Below, one piece after another: positions 43,333 through 52,660 of a DNA stretch of 64,000 bases; the first letter of the stretch is position 1, and each line of letters begins with the position of its first letter. The stretch covers positions 62,001 through 126,000 of the forward strand of contig JBCCUK010000004.1 of assembly GCA_039196965.1 (NCBI GenBank), given 5' to 3'. The DNA is from CALLCD01 sp039196965 (GTDB lineage Bacteria; Pseudomonadota; Alphaproteobacteria; Caulobacterales; Hyphomonadaceae). The notes below the pieces were generated by a model. That model saw only the letters and a list, made by a program, of their open reading frames with translations. It had not been told where the DNA came from and did no database searches. The position numbers were made by a program, and so were the translations under genes.

Positions 43333-45663
43333 ATGGCGCTTACAAAATTTGCCCGGCTCAACAGTTTATGGTGTGCATCCATACTTGCCATTTCAACCGC
43401 TTCAGCGGCTCAGGACACAGTAGCGAACGAGGACGAAGCGTCAGATAACGAAGAAGAACTCGTCGTTGAAACCATCACCGTCCGCGGCACACTCATTGAG
43501 CAAACCGAGGGATCGGGTGTTGGAACCCGGCTAAACGTACCAATAGAAAACCAGCCACTCTCAATCCAGATTATTGACAATGATATTTTCAATCAGATCG
43601 GGGCCTCAAGGCTCGATGACATAATCGATTTCACAGTTGGCGGTGTTCAGGCCAACCAGTTCGGAGGCAATAGCGAAAATTTCCTCTTCCGTGGCTTTCA
43701 ATCGAGCGTCGCCGATGATGGCATACTCCAAAACGGCGTTGTCGCCGGGAACCCGCGCCGCCGCGATCCAGCCGCCATTGAACGTACGGAAATCTTAAGG
43801 GGCCCTGGCTCGGCGCTCTTCGGACAAGGCGGACCGGGTGGGGTAGTAAACGCTGTGCGCAAACGTCCCGAAGCGGAAGAATTCTTTGCCAACTATGTCA
43901 TTGAAGGCTCCAGCGTTGCACGGATACGTGGCGAATTGGATGTCAATGTGCCAGTAAATGACAAAGTGGCCGTACGTCTGGTTACAGCGCTGGAGGGCGG
44001 CAATAGTTTTCGTCTACAAGACGCGTTTGACGATACATTTACGGACAATCGGCAGTTCGTCTCGCCGAGCATTCTATTCACCCCCACCGAGCAAACAACC
44101 GTCCTGCTGCGCGGAGAATATCTCCGTACTGAAACCCCTTTCGACCGCGGGCTTCTATTCACCGAGGACGGTGACTTGATCGGTGATCGGAATGACTTCT
44201 TCGGAGACCCTAGCGTAGGGCCAATCATCAATGAAGACTTCAGTGGGTTTGTCGAGATTGCCCATGCCTTTAATGATAGCTGGTCGACGCGCATTACCGG
44301 AGCCGTCATTTCGAATGATTTCCGCGGCGCTACGACCGAACCGGCCCTGCTGTTTCCCGAGGAGATATCGCTGCCTGGCGGCGCGAATCTCGGGCCACTG
44401 GAAATTCCAGAAATTATTGGTGGAGACACATTATTAAGATCGGTGGAGAGCCGTAACTTTGAGAATGATGTCATCACGGGACGGATCGATCTGAACGGGG
44501 AGTTCAATACCGGCTTTATCAAGCACAATATTATCGCATCCTTCGAATATCAAAATATTGAGGACTTTACATTTAACTCGAACAGTTTTGTTGATTTTCC
44601 ACCTGCAATACTCCCAGACGGATCCGTAACGCTCGATTTTAATCTTATCAGTATCTCCAATCCAGTCTTGGAGGCGGGCCTGCCAGCAACATTTGAAGGC
44701 GGCGTCCCGTCCGAAGCGAACATTGATACGTTTGGCCTGATCTTCTTCGACCAGATAGATATTGGCGACCGAATTCATATTCTGGGAGGTGGACGCATCG
44801 ATTTCGTCGACCAGCGAACCATCTTCGCCGCGGATTTAGAGGCCCTCGAAGCAGGGATCGGAACGGTCGATGAAATCGATGAAGTTGAATTCTCGCCCCG
44901 CGTTGGTATCGTTGTCGAGCCTCTCCGCGATACACCACTTTCAGCGTTCTTCAGTTGGGGCGAGTCCTTTGAGGTAAACCTACCCGGCGAGTTCGATACG
45001 TCGCTCATTGATCCTCAGGAAGGCCGCGTCTTCGAAGGGGGCCTGCGCTACGATGTGATACCCGAGCAATTGCGCGTCACCATAACGGGCTTTGATATTG
45101 AAATTGATAATATTCCAATCCTGACAGAACTCTTCGGGCCTCAATCCAGCTCAACGCAATCGAGCAGCGGCGTAGAGTTCACAGCTCAAGGCCAGATCGG
45201 AGACAGCATAACCGTCCTCGCCAACTATGCCTTCATCGATTCAGACGTGATTTCACCGATGGAGGATGGAAGCGTGGGAGAAGGCAATGCGATCCCCGGC
45301 GTTGCCCGCAATGTGGCGAGTGCGCTTGTGAACTATGAGTTCCAAACCGGTGTACTTGAAGGCCTGAACTTTGGCGTAGGTCTCATTTATCAGGACGATA
45401 GAATCAATTCTAACCCGGCGAGCTTCGGCAATCTCCTACAGCCTCTAATTGGCGGTCCAGATCTTCTTGAATTCGGCGCCGAAGAGCTGGATAGCTTTGT
45501 TCGGCTGGACCTGTTCGGCTCCTATGATTTCACGGAGAAGTTCGGTGTTAGTTTCGGAATACAGAATGTAACCGACGAACTCATTCTGCAGCCCAGCGTT
45601 CCCGGTGTGGCCCGACCCGATGCCGGCATTAATGGCTTCATCAGATTGCGTGGACGATTCTAG
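43333..45663 (+). CDS. TonB-dependent siderophore-type receptor
   Basis: A 776-residue TonB-dependent receptor of the siderophore class (FhuA/FpvA-like). A signal peptide (about residues 1-26, ending ASAAQ) precedes a short acidic region. The plug holds NVPIENQPLSIQIIDNDI, LFRGFQSSVADDGILQNGVV and ERTEILRGPGSALFGQGGPGG, the classic siderophore-receptor plug signature. The barrel ends FIRLRGRF with a terminal Phe. No convincing Fur box was seen in the 295-base upstream region; a TTGACG hexamer near 43187 may be part of a promoter. It closes the acylase/VOC/TetR/hydrolase group and may import that group's substrate rather than iron. Confidence 0.92.
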   Translation: MALTKFARLNSLWCASILAISTASAAQDTVANEDEASDNEEELVVETITVRGTLIEQTEGSGVGTRLNVPIENQPLSIQIIDNDIFNQIGASRLDDIIDFTVGGVQANQFGGNSENFLFRGFQSSVADDGILQNGVVAGNPRRRDPAAIERTEILRGPGSALFGQGGPGGVVNAVRKRPEAEEFFANYVIEGSSVARIRGELDVNVPVNDKVAVRLVTALEGGNSFRLQDAFDDTFTDNRQFVSPSILFTPTEQTTVLLRGEYLRTETPFDRGLLFTEDGDLIGDRNDFFGDPSVGPIINEDFSGFVEIAHAFNDSWSTRITGAVISNDFRGATTEPALLFPEEISLPGGANLGPLEIPEIIGGDTLLRSVESRNFENDVITGRIDLNGEFNTGFIKHNIIASFEYQNIEDFTFNSNSFVDFPPAILPDGSVTLDFNLISISNPVLEAGLPATFEGGVPSEANIDTFGLIFFDQIDIGDRIHILGGGRIDFVDQRTIFAADLEALEAGIGTVDEIDEVEFSPRVGIVVEPLRDTPLSAFFSWGESFEVNLPGEFDTSLIDPQEGRVFEGGLRYDVIPEQLRVTITGFDIEIDNIPILTELFGPQSSSTQSSSGVEFTAQGQIGDSITVLANYAFIDSDVISPMEDGSVGEGNAIPGVARNVASALVNYEFQTGVLEGLNFGVGLIYQDDRINSNPASFGNLLQPLIGGPDLLEFGAEELDSFVRLDLFGSYDFTEKFGVSFGIQNVTDELILQPSVPGVARPDAGINGFIRLRGRF

Positions 45664-45762
45664 CAATGGCAGCGTAGGTTCACCGAAGGATTGCTCCGTT
45701 TGGCAAAGAGTGATCATGTCTGCGGTCGCCGCGGCTTTATTGTTTATTCAATCGCACAGGCA

Positions 45763-48700
45763 TTATGAAACGGGCTTTATATGTATATCCCTTTGCGGGA
45801 ACGGAATTTCGATCCCTGCCTCGGTGAACGCGCTGTTTATGGCAGTATTCAACTCGTCACGAACCCGGAAGCGCTTGCGGGGGCTTGAAATAAAGACACG
45901 GAGTTCGAAATCGAGCGAGCTATCGCCATGGCTCATAAAGAACACCCTTGGCTCCGGTGAGTCCAGAACATCATTTTCCTCTTCAGCAATTCTGATGAGA
46001 ATCTCGCGAACGGTCTCGATGTCGCTGCCATAGGCGACGCCAATATCGATAATGATACGGACAATGGAATCCCGGAGGGTCCAGTTTGTTACATTCTCGG
46101 TTATGATGGACTTGTTCGGCAGCAATACTTCGCGATTGTCAAAATCACGAATGGTTGTGGCGCGGATGGAGATGTTGGTCACATCGCCCTCAAGCTCACC
46201 AATATTGACAGTGTCCCCCACCCTTACAGGGCGCTCGAACAATATAATCAAACCGGAGATGAAATTCGCCACGATTTCCTGCAGGCCAAAACCAAGACCC
46301 ACACCAAGCGCGGCGATGATCCACTGCAAACGGGACCAATCGACCCCCAATTGGAGAAAACCTGCAATGATACCAGTGCCGACGAACAAATAGCTTATGA
46401 TGGTCCTGATGGCATAGCGCGATCCCGGGCTGAGCTGCAGTAGCTGAAAGGGACCAACTTCGAGAAGTCCGCCAATATTATAGGCTGCGACAACGCCCGC
46501 CGCGATGAGAATAATAAAGAGAAGCAGATTCCAGAGTGTTATAGGCGTATTGGTCTGCACACCATCAATAATGCCGACCCCGTTCCAAAGAACCACGTCG
46601 TTGGCAACACCCAGCGCCGGAAGCACGGTTCCCCATATGGCAAGCAGGCCAGCAAGGCCGCCAACGGTGAAAACGTAGAGAACCAGACGACGGGTTTGAT
46701 CGGAGATCAGCTGACGCTCTTTCTCCAACTCCTCGACGGCAGACAGCGGCTCGAAGATGGTGTCATCCTCGTCCTCTTCTTCGCCCTGCTCGTCGCGCTC
46801 AGCAGCCATTTGCTCCCGGCGTTCAATCGCCTTGCGAAGCGCTAGCCGGCGCTGAGCAATCAGAAAGAACCGCCGCAAAATTCCATATAGCAAAGCCCCG
46901 AGGAAAAGGAGGCCAGCACTCGCGACCACCCGAACCTGAAGCGCATAGGCCGTGTCGAAATAGCCAAGCAAAGGTAGGATACCGATAAAGAAAGGGGCGA
47001 CGGCAAGGGCAATGAAGCCGAGCAGCAGGAAGGAGCGACTGAGACCCTCGGTAATAACCTGCTGAACCAAACCATGCCGGAATTCGAACGCCTGATAGCC
47101 AAGAGCAGCGATGGCGAAAGACGCGACAACAAAAGCGGCCATACCAACGCCGTGCTGAATGTCCGACCTGCCGCTGGCAATCGAGGCCACCAGTAGAGAC
47201 GCCGCAATACATAGTCCGACAATAAATACGATCGGAACACTTCTGACCTTGGCAAGAGCGCTATTGCTCCAGTTGAAATGCTTCGCGAGGACACCGTCCT
47301 TGCCACTCATGGCATGAACGAAAAGGGCTATGAACAATATAATGGCCAGGCAGACACCGCCAAAGGCAACCGACCGGATCAGTCCGGCATCCCCACTTGA
47401 AAAAAGCCCCGGAACAAACAGCCCCAATAAAAGCGCAGGGATCGGGAGGGCTAATCCAAGGCAGGCGAGAACAGCATATGGCGTTGTCAGATATTTGTCG
47501 CGGGCGACCTTGCCGACAGAATCATTGAGCTCTACGATCGCAAGCTGTAGTCGGTTTCGGTTGATCAGTACCAAGACAGAAAAGAGACCGATCATAATCG
47601 GAAGAAGGCTTATCGTGCTAACGGTCTGTCGATAGCTGGAAAAGACATTGGCATTGCCCGCAGCCGCCGCGAGCCACTCCGCACTGCTCTGAACATTTCT
47701 GCCCCAGTCCTGTATCGGGCGCACATTCGACGGCAGCCACAACAACCTGCGGTCAAGCGTATTACGCAGGCTTTGGGCCTCTTCTAATGCTTCGGTAAGC
47801 TGAATCTCTTTCTCATTGAGGCGGTCAAGAAGAGACCGCCCTGCCCTTAGGAGGTTCGTCAGAAGTCTCTCGCGATGTGAACGGAAGCTCTGACTAAGGG
47901 CGGCCTGTGCAACGTCTCCTTCGGCGGACGGATCTTCGGTTGTATCAGGTCCGGCAATCAGAACGGATGTATCAAGTTGCTGGGTCGACCTTAGCCGATC
48001 CTGCCACAGTATTAGGCTGAGTTGCAGGGATGCGCGTTGTTCCACAGTCTCTGCAATCGCATTGCGTAGACCCGGAGATCTAGGCAAGCTAATCCGCAAT
48101 TGCCGCAAGAGCGCACCGGCCTCCTCAGTAACGCGCCCCGTTGCAAGAATGCGTTCCACGGTATCCGCTTGTTGGCGGATCAGCAAAGTCTGTTCGGCAA
48201 AGGATCTTATGCCTTGCTCAGCGATCAGAGCTTCATCGGCGAGGTCGCCCAAAGCTGTCGCGAGCTCGATATTTTCTTCGGCAATCGCTTGGTCATTCGC
48301 GGAGAGGTCCTCCGCAGCATTCCGATTGTTGATCGCTTCAACCAAAGCAGCGTCAGCCAGATCCATGCGAACATCCGAGAGACGCTGCTGGATAACGGAG
48401 AGCTCGCGATCTAATGCTGCAATTTCCGCCTCAAGCAGTGAAATACGGGCAGTATTGATGTCTTGGCGTTGTGGCAGACTGGCAAGCTCTCGCTGTAAAT
48501 CCGCAATTCCGGCGCGGCGTGCCGATATCCGGGCCCGAAGCAGCGTCTGGCGTGCACGGTCGATAGCCGAAGCATCTTCCTCCTCCGCCGCTTGCACCTC
48601 CAGAAGATCATCAAGCGCAGCTCTGGAAGATGCTGATTCCTCGGAAATTTCCGTCGCCCGCTCAGCAAGCTGCGTACGCGTGCTCTGCAAATCGACTAGT

Positions 48701-49128
48701 CTCTGGGTCTTTACCGTTAGGTCAGAACGCAGAGCATCCAGCCGGTTGCGAAGATCTACGCTTGTGTCGGGAATATCCGTCGGTTCTTCAGCCCTGTCGA
48801 GCAGCGAAAGGTCCTGACGCAGACGAGAGATTGTCTCATTGCTTGTTGACGCAGCAGCCACATACCGGTCGACCGTATCGGTCCGTTGCTCCGCGTCGGT
48901 GAGCTCATTGCGGGCTTCAGAGAGCAGTCCCTCCGCTTCCTCTCGATCCGCGTCCGAAAGTCCATCAAGCTCACCCAGCCGTTCAAGCTCACCCTCAATA
49001 AAGCCCAGATCAATGGGCTGTGTCTGGGCACCTGCAAGGGAATGGCCCAAGCACAGGAAAACCAAGCAAAGCATTGCCAGACGAAAGAGGGTGCCGCCAA
49101 ACGTGGTCAATTCTGAGAATCTGAACAT
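45763..49128 (-). CDS. Large MscK/KefA-like mechanosensitive channel
   Basis: A 1121-residue MscS-superfamily channel, about the length of E. coli MscK. The ATG at 49128 is chosen because it gives a clean signal peptide (MFRFSELTTFGGTLFRLAML and on to AGAQ near residue 35); the 52 extra upstream codons match nothing. A long periplasmic coiled-coil region (about residues 40-470, rich in Ala, Glu, Arg, Leu) is followed by many hydrophobic helices. The pore and beta domain are clear near the C-terminus: GVGLGFGLQEIVANFISGLIILFERPVRVGDTVNIG. The end has the conserved EIPFPQRDIH. It relieves osmotic pressure at downshock. It stands alone between divergent and convergent neighbours. Confidence 0.9.
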   Translation of the reverse strand: MFRFSELTTFGGTLFRLAMLCLVFLCLGHSLAGAQTQPIDLGFIEGELERLGELDGLSDADREEAEGLLSEARNELTDAEQRTDTVDRYVAAASTSNETISRLRQDLSLLDRAEEPTDIPDTSVDLRNRLDALRSDLTVKTQRLVDLQSTRTQLAERATEISEESASSRAALDDLLEVQAAEEEDASAIDRARQTLLRARISARRAGIADLQRELASLPQRQDINTARISLLEAEIAALDRELSVIQQRLSDVRMDLADAALVEAINNRNAAEDLSANDQAIAEENIELATALGDLADEALIAEQGIRSFAEQTLLIRQQADTVERILATGRVTEEAGALLRQLRISLPRSPGLRNAIAETVEQRASLQLSLILWQDRLRSTQQLDTSVLIAGPDTTEDPSAEGDVAQAALSQSFRSHRERLLTNLLRAGRSLLDRLNEKEIQLTEALEEAQSLRNTLDRRLLWLPSNVRPIQDWGRNVQSSAEWLAAAAGNANVFSSYRQTVSTISLLPIMIGLFSVLVLINRNRLQLAIVELNDSVGKVARDKYLTTPYAVLACLGLALPIPALLLGLFVPGLFSSGDAGLIRSVAFGGVCLAIILFIALFVHAMSGKDGVLAKHFNWSNSALAKVRSVPIVFIVGLCIAASLLVASIASGRSDIQHGVGMAAFVVASFAIAALGYQAFEFRHGLVQQVITEGLSRSFLLLGFIALAVAPFFIGILPLLGYFDTAYALQVRVVASAGLLFLGALLYGILRRFFLIAQRRLALRKAIERREQMAAERDEQGEEEDEDDTIFEPLSAVEELEKERQLISDQTRRLVLYVFTVGGLAGLLAIWGTVLPALGVANDVVLWNGVGIIDGVQTNTPITLWNLLLFIILIAAGVVAAYNIGGLLEVGPFQLLQLSPGSRYAIRTIISYLFVGTGIIAGFLQLGVDWSRLQWIIAALGVGLGFGLQEIVANFISGLIILFERPVRVGDTVNIGELEGDVTNISIRATTIRDFDNREVLLPNKSIITENVTNWTLRDSIVRIIIDIGVAYGSDIETVREILIRIAEEENDVLDSPEPRVFFMSHGDSSLDFELRVFISSPRKRFRVRDELNTAINSAFTEAGIEIPFPQRDIHIKPVS

Positions 49129-49421
49129 CTTGTCGATGCTTACCACGATCCGGTGGGCTGAAAACACTCGCTGACATTTATGAAATTCGAGAAGAGGCCT
49201 AATACGCCCTAAAACGTAACGAGCACCTCTCTTATCTCTTGAAATAATGGTAAGCTGCGCCGCATTCGACACCTTTGTTGCCACGCTATGGAAGACATGT
49301 TTTTCCGATCTCGAAACATTGAATACACAGGGTCAAAATAACCCAAAAAGTGATAGCCGGGCAGGCGTGCACTCCCCTATAGTTTTCAGCGATCCCCCAA
49401 GCGATAACCGAAAGATCCACC

Positions 49422-51071
49422 ATGAAAGCGTCCGACCTTCTTGCGAAGTGCCTCGAAAACGAGGGTATCTCCTATATCTTCGGGGTACCTGGCGAGGAAA
49501 ATGCCGACTTTATGATGTCATTGCAGAACTCGTCCATCGAGTTTGTTCTAACCCGGCACGAACAGGGGGCCGCCTTCATGGCCGGCGTCTATGGTCGTCT
49601 GACCGGTCAACCCGCCGGATGCCTTTCGACGCTGGGCCCCGGAGCGACAAATCTCATCACCGGCGTGGCCGATGGGAACATGGACCGGGCTCCAATGATC
49701 GTGCTCACGGGTCAGGGCGCGACAGGCCGCCAGCACAAGGAAAGCCACCAGATCATGGATGTAGTCTCCATGTTTGAGCCAGTAACCAAATGGGCCCATC
49801 AAATTGTCGATGCCAACACAATTCCGGAAATCGTCCGGAAAGCCGTGCGCCTGGCGACAACCGAGAAACCGGGGGCCGTGCTAATTGAACTACCAGAAGA
49901 TGTGGCGAAACACGATACCAAAACGAACCCGATTGAAGTCGTGCCCGTGCGTCGCCCCTCCATCGATGACAAATCCGCCGACCGCTTTTATGATCTGCTT
50001 GAGCGGGCGAAGAGGCCCGTCATCATGGCCGGAAACGGAGCCTTGAGACGGCGCGCCTCGAAACAGCTCAGAACCTTTTGCGAGCAGACTGGCATCGGCG
50101 TGATTTCAACCTTCATGGGCAAGGGTGCCGTGGACAAAGACGCGCCCTATTGTCTGTTCACGATCGGGCTAGGATCGAAGGACTTTGTTGCAGATGCGGT
50201 GGACGAGGCCGATCTCGTCATCTCCCTTGGCTATGACATGGTCGAGTATCACCCCAAGCTCTGGAACCCGAAACGCAATAAAGACATCGTCCATGTCGAC
50301 TTTAACCCGGCGGAGATAGACCGCCACTACCGCACCCGGCTCGAATGCGTCGGCGATATTGCTCACACGCTGTGGGCCTTGAACGAGCGTATTCGCGAGA
50401 AGCCGCTGCCTGATTTCGATCTAGGCTATCAGCAAGATGTCCGGCGGCGAATGATCGCCGATTTTGAAGCCCACAAAAATGACACAACGGAAGGATCAAT
50501 CCGTCCGCAAAAAGTGCTTTGGGACGTCAGGCAAGCCATGGACAAATGCGATATCCTTCTGTCAGGCGTGGGGGCCCACAAGATGTGGATCTCGCGTTAC
50601 TATCAGTGTCATGAGCCGAACACCTGTATCGTGCCGAACGGATTTTGTTCCATGGGCCTCCCTCTGCCCGGCCTGGTCGGCGCAAAGCTTAGCCATCCAG
50701 ATCGCCGGGTTCTCGGAATTGCCGGAGACGGCGATTTCATGATGAATGTCCAGGAATTGGAGACCATCAGGCGGCTGAATCTCGACGTGAACATGATGGT
50801 GTGGGTCGATGGCGGATATGGTCTTATTGAATGGAAGCAGGAAAACGAATTTAATCGGCATACCAATCTTGCATTTGGAAACCCGGACTGGCTGCAACTC
50901 GCTACCGCCTTTGGCTGGCAGGGTCAGTTTGTTGAGGCCGCCGCCGATCTCAGAGCAGCTATCGACACGGCTTTCAGTCATAATGGACCATCACTGATCG
51001 CTTTGCCCATCGATTATCGTGAAAATCTGAAACTGACAGAACGGCTCGGCGAGATCGAAGTCCACCTTTAG
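49422..51071 (+). CDS. Acetolactate synthase-like ThDP enzyme
   Basis: A 549-residue thiamine-diphosphate enzyme of the acetolactate synthase large-subunit family. It has the N-terminal GISYIFGVPGEENADFM with the catalytic Glu in RHEQGAAFMAGVYGRLTG. The ThDP/Mg motif is GIAGDGDFMMNVQELETIRR, completed by MVWVDGGYGLI. The WVD-x-x-Y form matches FAD-independent catabolic synthases (AlsS/BudB type) rather than the biosynthetic IlvB form. No small regulatory subunit gene is adjacent, which agrees. It would condense two pyruvates, though other 2-oxoacid reactions are possible. An aldehyde dehydrogenase gene follows 34 bases later and is probably cotranscribed. Confidence 0.85.
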   Translation: MKASDLLAKCLENEGISYIFGVPGEENADFMMSLQNSSIEFVLTRHEQGAAFMAGVYGRLTGQPAGCLSTLGPGATNLITGVADGNMDRAPMIVLTGQGATGRQHKESHQIMDVVSMFEPVTKWAHQIVDANTIPEIVRKAVRLATTEKPGAVLIELPEDVAKHDTKTNPIEVVPVRRPSIDDKSADRFYDLLERAKRPVIMAGNGALRRRASKQLRTFCEQTGIGVISTFMGKGAVDKDAPYCLFTIGLGSKDFVADAVDEADLVISLGYDMVEYHPKLWNPKRNKDIVHVDFNPAEIDRHYRTRLECVGDIAHTLWALNERIREKPLPDFDLGYQQDVRRRMIADFEAHKNDTTEGSIRPQKVLWDVRQAMDKCDILLSGVGAHKMWISRYYQCHEPNTCIVPNGFCSMGLPLPGLVGAKLSHPDRRVLGIAGDGDFMMNVQELETIRRLNLDVNMMVWVDGGYGLIEWKQENEFNRHTNLAFGNPDWLQLATAFGWQGQFVEAAADLRAAIDTAFSHNGPSLIALPIDYRENLKLTERLGEIEVHL

Positions 51072-51105
51072 TAAGATACACCATCATCGAAGCTGGGAAT
51101 AAACT

Positions 51106-52548
51106 ATGCCGGATCTGTCCACAGGACTAAAAGAAACCTACCCCTACTACGTCGCCAACCAGCCAGAGCAGCCAAATACCGACCTCGCCGTCACGGACAA
51201 ATACACCGGGGAGACAGCGACACGCGTGGCCCTTGCCGACGAAGCGGCCATCGATCGGGCTATCGGTGCGGCCGTAGACGCCCAGGAAGCGTGCGCCAGG
51301 ATGAAATCCTATCAGAGGCGGGAAGTCCTGGAACACTGCGTCAAGCGATTTACAGAGCGATTTGAAGAACTCGCCTACGCCCTCACAATCGAAGCAGGAA
51401 AGCCGATCCAGGATAGCCGCGGCGAGGTCACCCGGCTGATCGAGACGTTCCGCATCGCCGCAGGCGAGGCCGAACGGCTCTATGGCGAGGTTATGCCGCT
51501 CGACAATGCCGAACGGGCCGCGAATTATCAGGGCATGTGGAAACGGGTTCCGATTGGTCCGTGTTCTTTTATCTCGCCATTTAATTTTCCGCTGAACCTT
51601 GCGGCGCATAAAGTCGCCCCTGCCCTTGCGGTCGGATGCCCATTCGTCCTAAAACCCGCAAGCCTCACGCCCATCGGTGCACTGATTATTGGTGAGACTC
51701 TGGCGGAAACGGATCTTCCGCCGGGAGCCTTCTCGATTTTACCGGCAAAAAGAGAAGGAGCACGTCTGTTTACAGAGGACGAACGCCTGAAGCTCATCTC
51801 CTTTACCGGCTCACCTGGAGTTGGATGGGATCTGAAAGCAAAGGCCGGAAAGAAACCCATCATTCTTGAACTCGGCGGCAATGCCGCTGTCATTGTTGAG
51901 GACTGGGATACCGATGACGCGGTGGATCGCATCCTGTTCGGTGCATTCTATCAGTCAGGTCAGAGCTGCATCTCGGTTCAGCGCGTTCTCGTGCGCGACG
52001 AACTCTATGATGAGGTGAAGGATAAGCTCGCAGAAGCGGCCTCAAAACTTATTGCAGGTGATCCAAGACAGGAAGAGACATTTGTCGGTCCGATCATCTC
52101 GAGCAAGGAAGCAGACCGAATTGAAAACTGGATCCATCAGGCCGCAGATTCGGGTGCCCAAATTCTGGCGGGCGGTAATCGCACTGGAAACATTATAGAT
52201 GCGACAATTCTGGAAGATGTCCCAAAAGGCCAAAGCGTGGTCACAGAGGAAGTGTTCGGGCCCGTATTGGTCCTGTCAAAATACAGCGACTTTGATGACG
52301 CGCTCGCAGAGGTGAATGACAGCGCTTTTGGACTGCAAGCTGGCGTTTTCACACGCAACCTCTACAAAGCGCACAAAGCCTGGGATGTATTGGATGTCGG
52401 CGGTGTCGTCATCGGCGACGTCCCATCCTGGCGCGTTGACCATATGCCTTATGGTGGAGTGAAAGATTCAGGGCTCGGCCGCGAAGGTCTTCGCTGGGCC
52501 ATGGAAGACATGACCGAGGTTCGGCTTATGGTGATCCGAACGCCCTAG
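51106..52548 (+). CDS. NAD(P)-dependent aldehyde dehydrogenase
   Basis: A 480-residue aldehyde dehydrogenase. The catalytic Cys is in FYQSGQSCISVQRVLV and the general-base Glu in KPIILELGGNAAVIVE. Cofactor contacts include FISPFNFPLNLAAHKVAPAL and SFTGSPGVGWDLK. The C-terminal PYGGVKDSGLGREGLRWAMEDM is typical. The subtype resembles lactaldehyde or glyceraldehyde-3-phosphate non-phosphorylating dehydrogenases, but the substrate cannot be assigned. Paired with the acetolactate synthase-like gene upstream (34-base gap) and followed by the alpha-galactosidase gene after 112 bases. Confidence 0.9.
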   Translation: MPDLSTGLKETYPYYVANQPEQPNTDLAVTDKYTGETATRVALADEAAIDRAIGAAVDAQEACARMKSYQRREVLEHCVKRFTERFEELAYALTIEAGKPIQDSRGEVTRLIETFRIAAGEAERLYGEVMPLDNAERAANYQGMWKRVPIGPCSFISPFNFPLNLAAHKVAPALAVGCPFVLKPASLTPIGALIIGETLAETDLPPGAFSILPAKREGARLFTEDERLKLISFTGSPGVGWDLKAKAGKKPIILELGGNAAVIVEDWDTDDAVDRILFGAFYQSGQSCISVQRVLVRDELYDEVKDKLAEAASKLIAGDPRQEETFVGPIISSKEADRIENWIHQAADSGAQILAGGNRTGNIIDATILEDVPKGQSVVTEEVFGPVLVLSKYSDFDDALAEVNDSAFGLQAGVFTRNLYKAHKAWDVLDVGGVVIGDVPSWRVDHMPYGGVKDSGLGREGLRWAMEDMTEVRLMVIRTP

Positions 52549-52660
52549 CATGTTGCAGGACACTGCAGATGAGCCTGTCGACAGAATTCTAACCAGCATA
52601 GACTTCCATAGATCAAATGTTGCGCGGCTCGTTCTGGGATTTTGATGAGGGGCTTTAGGT

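Noticed and set aside
49129..49284. 52-codon extension of the MscK-like channel
   Set aside because: It would bury the signal peptide that begins at the ATG at 49128.
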